Shown here: piece after piece, positions 30,717 through 34,834 of the stretch | Layout of the letters: every line of letters starts with the position of its first letter | Numbering within the stretch: position 1 is the first letter of the stretch | Source: Thermofilum sp. | GTDB taxonomy: Archaea > Thermoproteota > Thermoprotei > Thermofilales > Thermofilaceae | Length of the DNA stretch: 34,834 bases | NCBI GenBank assembly: GCA_023269735.1 | Contig: JAGDWA010000038.1 | Coordinates: 1-34,834, forward strand | Direction of reading: 5' to 3' | Notes under the pieces: generated by a model | What the model saw: the letters and a program-made list of their open reading frames with translations, nothing else | What the model was told of the DNA's origin: nothing | Database searches by the model: none | Made by a program: the position numbers and the translations under genes

Positions 30717-31991
30717 TCAGGCGAGGGGGGGCGGCCCCCTCTCCCTCTCGGCGCCGCTCTCGGACAGCCGTAGCCTGCCGACGATGAGAAGCCTCGCTCC
30801 CTCGACCTCGAAGGGGGTCCGGATCTTGATGACCCTCCTCCTCGGGTCCACCTCCTCGAGCACGCCCACTCCAACGTGCTCCAGGCTCGCGTTCACAAGG
30901 CCGACGAGGTAGCCCTTCAGCGCGCTCAAGCACGTTACCATGACGTCCCTGTTCACGAGCTTTGAGAGCTGCTCCTTCAGCTCCAGCAGTCGCTTGTACT
31001 CCTCGCCGCAGAGAGCGCTCACGACCACTGCGCTTCCGCACGTCTCGGCGAAGACGCTGAAGCCCAACAGAGCTGAAAGGGTCGCGCTAAGCCCCTCGTC
31101 GGGCTGCCCGTTGAACGTGTAGGACGCCCAGAGCTTGACCCTGTCAAGGCTCACGCTCTTCACCGACGACTTGGCCAGCAGGTCCAAGTACGAGAGCTCT
31201 CTCCGCATCTTCCTCAGCTCGCGCACCTTGCCGCGAGCCGCCGGTGGCGTGGGCGCCCGCACGACGTTGACGCGCGTCCCCTCGAAGATCCTGGCGATGG
31301 GGTCGGCGGCGCCGGAGCCCCTCATCACCACGAGAGTTGTGGGCTCGATGGACTCGACCAGCCTGCACTTGTAGGCGAGGGCCCGCTTATCGGCCACCCA
31401 GCCGTCGGTGTTGACGACCACCAGATCCCTCCCCTCGGCCCTCTTCAGCAGCTTGGACACCCCCAGTATCACGGCGTCCTCGTGGCCCATCGGCGAGTTC
31501 GCCCCGACGAAGTAGAAGGCGGCGGGGTCCAGCTCGCCCAGCCAGGAGATCGGGTGCTCGGGGAACGCTAAAGCGATCGTGCCGGGCCAGCCCACGTCGT
31601 TCTGACCGACGTCGGCGTCGATCAGGGCGACGCTGAGCCCCTTCGACAGCGCGACGTTGATGAGGTACGTGGAAAACGTTGTTTTCCCGCTGTCCGTTTC
31701 GCCTACCACCACTACTCTGCCCCTCGTAGCTATCGACTCCGCTATCGCCCTCCACTCGTCGATCACCTCCTCCTCCGGCTTCGCCTCGCTGACGCTCCCC
31801 ACGCCTTCGAGCGTGCACCCCCCCTCGACCTTAAGGCAGACGGTGATCCCCCTCGGCACGACGAGTTCGCACCCGCTGCTGTAGACGCGGCCCAGGGCGT
31901 AGAACGATCCCTCGACGACCTTGAGCCTGGCGGGCCCCTCGACCCTGTACAACCCCTTCCCCAGCTGCCGCCTTGCGGGGATCATCGCCAT
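30717..31991 (-). CDS. Clp1/Grc3-type polynucleotide 5'-hydroxyl kinase
   Basis: A P-loop enzyme that phosphorylates 5'-OH ends of RNA or DNA. The Walker A GETDSGKTTF (about 97-106) and DADVGQNDVGWPGT (about 124-137) are signatures of the Clp1/NOL9/Grc3 family. Eukaryotic Clp1 joins the tRNA splicing endonuclease complex; archaeal splicing produces 5'-OH exon ends. The C-terminal domain (about 300-424) is beta-rich. The ATG at 31991 is used; another ATG two codons later (31985) is possible. It shares its promoter with an intron-containing tRNA-Thr gene. Some archaeal family members act on DNA and RNA, so the exact substrate is open. Confidence 0.88.
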   Translation of the reverse strand: MAMIPARRQLGKGLYRVEGPARLKVVEGSFYALGRVYSSGCELVVPRGITVCLKVEGGCTLEGVGSVSEAKPEEEVIDEWRAIAESIATRGRVVVVGETDSGKTTFSTYLINVALSKGLSVALIDADVGQNDVGWPGTIALAFPEHPISWLGELDPAAFYFVGANSPMGHEDAVILGVSKLLKRAEGRDLVVVNTDGWVADKRALAYKCRLVESIEPTTLVVMRGSGAADPIARIFEGTRVNVVRAPTPPAARGKVRELRKMRRELSYLDLLAKSSVKSVSLDRVKLWASYTFNGQPDEGLSATLSALLGFSVFAETCGSAVVVSALCGEEYKRLLELKEQLSKLVNRDVMVTCLSALKGYLVGLVNASLEHVGVGVLEEVDPRRRVIKIRTPFEVEGARLLIVGRLRLSESGAERERGPPPLA

Positions 31992-32019
31992 GCAGCTCTG
32001 GAGCCCGCGACGGCAGCCA

Positions 32020-32030
32020 AGATTTAAAAC
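32020..32030. promoter_or_regulatory. Shared bidirectional TATA element, Clp1-type kinase / tRNA-Thr
   Basis: AGATTTAAAAC; core TTTAAA. Its centre (about 32025) is 27 bases from the mature tRNA-Thr 5' end (32052) and 34 from the kinase ATG (31991). It is the only TATA candidate in the 60-base gap. Confidence 0.65.
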
Positions 32031-32051
32031 CCTGCGCGAGAAGGCATCCGG

Positions 32052-32148
32052 GCCCCGGTAGCTCAGCCTGGTGAGAGCGCCGCTCTAGCGCGCCCGCGCG
32101 GCGAAGGTAAGGCGGAGGACCCGGGTTCGAAGCCCGGCCGGGGCTCCA
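32052..32148 (+). tRNA. tRNA-Thr(GGT) with 19-nt intron next to the anticodon, CCA encoded
   Basis: Acceptor GCCCCGG pairs with CCGGGGC, followed by T73 and CCA. D-arm GCTC/GAGC and T-arm CCGGG/CCCGG are regular. Removing bases 32087-32105 joins CCGCTCT to GGTAAGGCGG, giving loop CTGGTAA and anticodon GGT (32106-32108). The junction is a textbook bulge-helix-bulge: bulges CT^A and AA^G, central helix CGCT/GGCG (one G-U), and intron hairpin GCGC-GCCC-GCGC. Cutting between positions 33 and 34 is not the usual 37/38 site. One stem pair (31-39) is a U-G wobble. The reading as Thr rests on this splice. Confidence 0.85.
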
Positions 32149-32523
<375 letters not shown>

Positions 32524-32541
32524 CGGGCAGCGGGCGCGTCG

Positions 32542-32552
32542 CTATATATAAG
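32542..32552. promoter_or_regulatory. Shared bidirectional TATA element, tRNA-Arg(TCT) / argS
   Basis: CTATATATAAG. Its centre (about 32547) is 24-25 bases from the mature tRNA-Arg 5' end (32523) and predicts a rightward start near 32573, ten bases before the argS ATG at 32583. Confidence 0.7.
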
Positions 32553-32582
32553 CTTTAATACTGTTGCGGGGTGTGGTGCGCG

Positions 32583-34490
32583 ATGATATACAGCGCCCAC
32601 TCGCTGCTCGTTAGCGAGATCGCGCAGGCTGCCAAGGAGGTGGTGGGCGCTTTCTCGGGTGGGGAGCAGCCCGTCCAGGTGGAGAGGGCCCCGCCCGGCA
32701 GGGGCGACCTGACGATAAACGCCTACAAGCTGGCGCGAGATGAGGGGCAGGCACTGAAGCTCGCAGAGAGGCTCGCAGAGAGGCTTTCGAGGGGCGTGCC
32801 TTACGTCAGTCGGGTGAGAGCAGAAGGGGGCTTCGTGAACGTGGATGTCGACCCCTCGTCCTACGGCCTCCTCGTCTGGCAGGTCGTGTCGTCGCTGGGC
32901 GCCAACTACGGCTTCAACCCGCACCCCAGCCCGATGAGGGTGCTCGTGGAGCACACGAGCGCCAACCCCGTCCACCCGCTGCACATCGGCCACCTTAGGA
33001 ATTGCGTGGTGGGCGATGCCCTCGCCAGGGTCCTGAGGGCGAGGGGCCACAAGGTGGAGGTTCACTTCTACGTCGACGACGTGGGCCTCCAGGTCGCGTA
33101 CGCCGCCTACGGGTACGAGAAGGCCGGGCACTTGAGGAGGGGTATGAAGCCGGACCACTTCGTAGGTCTACTCTACGCCATCTCGTGCGCCGTCATCACG
33201 ATACGCGAGCTCGAGGCCAGGAGGAGCAGGGCGGAGCCCGATGAGCGGGCAAGGATCGACAGCGAGCTGGCGGACTGGCTCTGGACGGCGAAGACGCTCA
33301 TGGAGAGGGACGAGGAGCTCTTCACGGCGATCTCTGAGGCGGCGAAGAGGGAGGACGCCGTAGCCCGCGTCAACCAGATAAACAGGGCGTACGAAGCCGG
33401 CGAGGAGTGGGCCGTCAAGCTCGTCAGGGGGGTCACGTCCCTGTGCATAGAGGGCTTCAAGCAGACGCTGGGCAGGCTGGGCATATCCTACGACAGTTGG
33501 GACTGGGAGAGCGAGGTGACGACGTGGAACGGGCTGGTTTACGACGTGGTGAGGAGGCTGAGGGCGACGGCCCTCGTGGAGGAGAAGAAGGGCGCGCTGG
33601 TCTTCCACGCGGAGCTGCTGGCCGAGGACTCCGATGTGCGGCGCAGGCTGAATCTGCCGCCCACGTTCACTGTCTCGCCGCTGACCCTCGTCCGCTCCGA
33701 CGGGACGACCCTCTACGCGACGCGAGACATCGCGTACACCATCTGGAAGTTCCAGCGGGGCGTCGACAGGGTTATCAACGTCGTTGGCGCCGAGCAGAGC
33801 CTGGAGCAGGCGCACGTGAGGCTCGCCCTATACGCACTGGGCTACGTGAAGGAGGCCGAGAACACTGTTCACTTCGCCTACGAGGCGGTGAGCCTGCCGG
33901 GGGTTAAGATGTCGGGCAGGAGGGGCCAGTACATCACCGTAGACGAGCTGGTGGAGGAGGCCGTCAAGAGGGCGGCGGGCGAGCTCGTCAAGCGGGGCCT
34001 GGAGCCGAGCGCCGACCCGAGCATCGCCGAGCGCGTGGGGATCGGGGCGATAAAGTTCGCTATGCTCAGTGTGGCCCCCTCCAAGCCCCTCACCTTCACG
34101 TGGGACAGGGTCCTCGACTTCGAGCGCAACAGCGGCCCCTTCGTCCAGTACGCCTACGTGAGGGCCAGGTCCGTCCTCGCGAAGGCCGGCAGCCTGAGGC
34201 CGAGGGTTTCCCCGGGCGCCTTCGGCGAGGAGGAGCGCAGGCTCCTCTTCCTAGTCGGCCTCCTCCCAGAGGTGGTGGCCAGGGCGGCTGACGAGTTAAG
34301 GATCGAGCTGCTACCCCAGTATCTGAACGAGCTTGCGACGGCTTTCAACAAGTACTACGACGAGTTCCCGATCCTCAAGGCTGAGCCCAGGGAGAAGGCT
34401 GAGGCTAGGCTTGCGCTCACCCTAATGGTCGCGATAACGCTTGAGAACGGCATGCGGCTGCTGGGCATAGAGCCTCCCCACAGGATGTGA
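32583..34490 (+). CDS. argS: Arginyl-tRNA synthetase
   Basis: Charges tRNA-Arg with arginine. A class I synthetase of 635 residues: an N-terminal additional domain for D-loop recognition, then the HIGH motif in SANPVHPLHIGHLRNCVVGD, VDDVGLQVA, the second catalytic signature in KMSGRRGQYITVDELV, and a C-terminal helical anticodon-binding domain (from FVQYAYVRARSVL). A GTG at 32571 would add four residues; the ATG at 32583 is preferred because it lies downstream of the predicted transcription start. It is divergent from the cognate tRNA-Arg(TCT), with a shared TATA region. A hairpin follows the stop codon. Confidence 0.96.
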   Translation: MIYSAHSLLVSEIAQAAKEVVGAFSGGEQPVQVERAPPGRGDLTINAYKLARDEGQALKLAERLAERLSRGVPYVSRVRAEGGFVNVDVDPSSYGLLVWQVVSSLGANYGFNPHPSPMRVLVEHTSANPVHPLHIGHLRNCVVGDALARVLRARGHKVEVHFYVDDVGLQVAYAAYGYEKAGHLRRGMKPDHFVGLLYAISCAVITIRELEARRSRAEPDERARIDSELADWLWTAKTLMERDEELFTAISEAAKREDAVARVNQINRAYEAGEEWAVKLVRGVTSLCIEGFKQTLGRLGISYDSWDWESEVTTWNGLVYDVVRRLRATALVEEKKGALVFHAELLAEDSDVRRRLNLPPTFTVSPLTLVRSDGTTLYATRDIAYTIWKFQRGVDRVINVVGAEQSLEQAHVRLALYALGYVKEAENTVHFAYEAVSLPGVKMSGRRGQYITVDELVEEAVKRAAGELVKRGLEPSADPSIAERVGIGAIKFAMLSVAPSKPLTFTWDRVLDFERNSGPFVQYAYVRARSVLAKAGSLRPRVSPGAFGEEERRLLFLVGLLPEVVARAADELRIELLPQYLNELATAFNKYYDEFPILKAEPREKAEARLALTLMVAITLENGMRLLGIEPPHRM

Positions 34491-34533
34491 CCCCAGCGGC
34501 GACCAAGCGCAGGGGCGGTGGGGGCGCCGCTAC

Positions 34534-34549
34534 GCGCCTCGTGAGGCGC
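34534..34549 (+). terminator. GC-rich hairpin downstream of argS
   Basis: GCGCCTC-GT-GAGGCGC, perfect 7-base arms, 43 bases after the argS stop. No T-run follows, so it could be an RNA-stabilising or transcription-pausing element and not a true terminator. Confidence 0.35.
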
Positions 34550-34601
34550 CGCGCGCCTAAGTCGATGGTCAGGGCACGTCGTCATAGACCGGACGGAGGC
34601 A

Positions 34602-34611
34602 AAACTTATAG
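34602..34611 (+). promoter_or_regulatory. TATA box of tRNA-Ser
   Basis: AAACTTATAG, centred about 29 bases before the mature 5' end at 34637, allowing at most a very short 5' leader. Confidence 0.6.
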
Positions 34612-34636
34612 CGGGGGGCTCCCCTTCGAGGGCTGG

Positions 34637-34726
34637 GCCGGGGTCGCCTAGCCTGGTCCAGGGCGACGGGTTGCTAACCCGTTGGCCGAGGAGGCCGCCC
34701 GGGTTCAAATCCCGGCCCCGGCGCCA
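34637..34726 (+). tRNA. tRNA-Ser(GCT), class II, CCA encoded, no intron
   Basis: Acceptor GCCGGGG/CCCCGGC, G73 and CCA. Anticodon stem ACGGG/CCCGT with loop TTGCTAA, anticodon GCT, decoding AGC and AGT. A long variable arm (TGGCC-GAGGA-GGCC) marks a class II tRNA, and T-arm CCGGG/CCCGG is regular. It is the only one of the five tRNA genes here without an intron. Confidence 0.95.
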
Positions 34727-34813
34727 CTCTCGGCTTGTCGCGTTTCTCCTCTGGCCATCACGGGTCAGCGTCGGTAGGCGCGCCGCACAGCCGCGATTGG
34801 CCAGGCGAGAGAA

Positions 34814-34825
34814 GCGTTATAATAC
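34814..34825. promoter_or_regulatory. TATA-like element near window edge
   Basis: AGCGTTATAATA at the right-hand end, in the position expected for a gene starting just outside the window. Direction cannot be settled. Confidence 0.35.
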
Positions 34826-34834
34826 TCCAGGCAG

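Overview
The window is a densely packed, GC-rich archaeal chromosome segment from a hyperthermophile, most likely a member of the Thermoproteota (Crenarchaeota). The evidence is a full-length reverse gyrase, thermosome, TATA-binding protein, aIF1, eL40, Dph2, deoxyhypusine synthase, CDP-archaeol synthase, an aKMT-type protein lysine methyltransferase, a four-subunit pyruvate:ferredoxin oxidoreductase, and tRNA genes that encode CCA and mostly carry short introns, some at non-canonical positions. I cannot fix the genus from this sequence. There is no CRISPR array, transposon or phage module. No gene-free stretch exceeds 300 bases; the longest (32149-32428) is unusually AT-rich and looks like a replication origin.

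Layout. 1-881: thermosome subunit, cut by the window edge (-). 937-2008: TBP followed by an Ard1/RimI-type N-acetyltransferase (-). 2061-3496: an unrecognised protein and signal peptidase I (-). 3573-3728: eL40 (+). 3738-4680: uL6 (-) divergent from aIF1 (+). 4708-8863: reverse gyrase and NMN adenylyltransferase (-). 8955-11930: porG-porD-porA-porB (-). 12019-12945: Hsp20 and CoaD (+). 12893-15576: operon (-) of aKMT methyltransferase, deoxyhypusine synthase, a GT4 sugar-phosphate transferase and a small membrane protein. 15626-16183: tRNA-Cys, RNase P Rpp21 gene, tRNA-Arg(GCG). 16229-19972: TIM, a PflX-like radical SAM protein with dph2, and an endonuclease IV homologue. 20021-21941: AmmeMemoRadiSam-type radical SAM protein and an unknown protein. 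22015-25278: VWA protein, MoxR-type AAA+ ATPase and a tail-anchored coiled-coil protein (-). 25329-27292: carS, an unknown protein and two membrane proteins. 27333-29610: Lrp-type regulator and XPD-type helicase. 29756-30684: winged-helix protein and 6-phospho-3-hexuloisomerase. 30717-34726: Clp1-type polynucleotide kinase, tRNA-Thr, putative origin, tRNA-Arg(TCT), ArgRS, tRNA-Ser.

Expression logic. Most first genes of a transcript have a TATA element centred about 25-27 bases before the start codon, so many mRNAs should be leaderless. This spacing was used to choose starts and shortened several reading frames. tRNA genes follow the same rule relative to the mature 5' end, so several tRNA transcripts may need little or no 5' trimming. 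Eight divergent gene pairs appear to share one roughly palindromic TATA element, with the two starts only about 50-70 bases apart. Three of these pairs couple a tRNA gene with a gene whose product acts on RNA or tRNA: tRNA-Cys with RNase P Rpp21, tRNA-Thr with the Clp1-type kinase, and tRNA-Arg(TCT) with arginyl-tRNA synthetase.

Most worth following: the candidate origin between two tRNA genes; the shared-promoter architecture; the tRNA intron set; and the MoxR/VWA unit, whose ATPase has a four-cysteine insertion in its lid region, whose VWA partner has an HDxxH motif near the N-terminus, and whose promoter holds a perfect inverted repeat.
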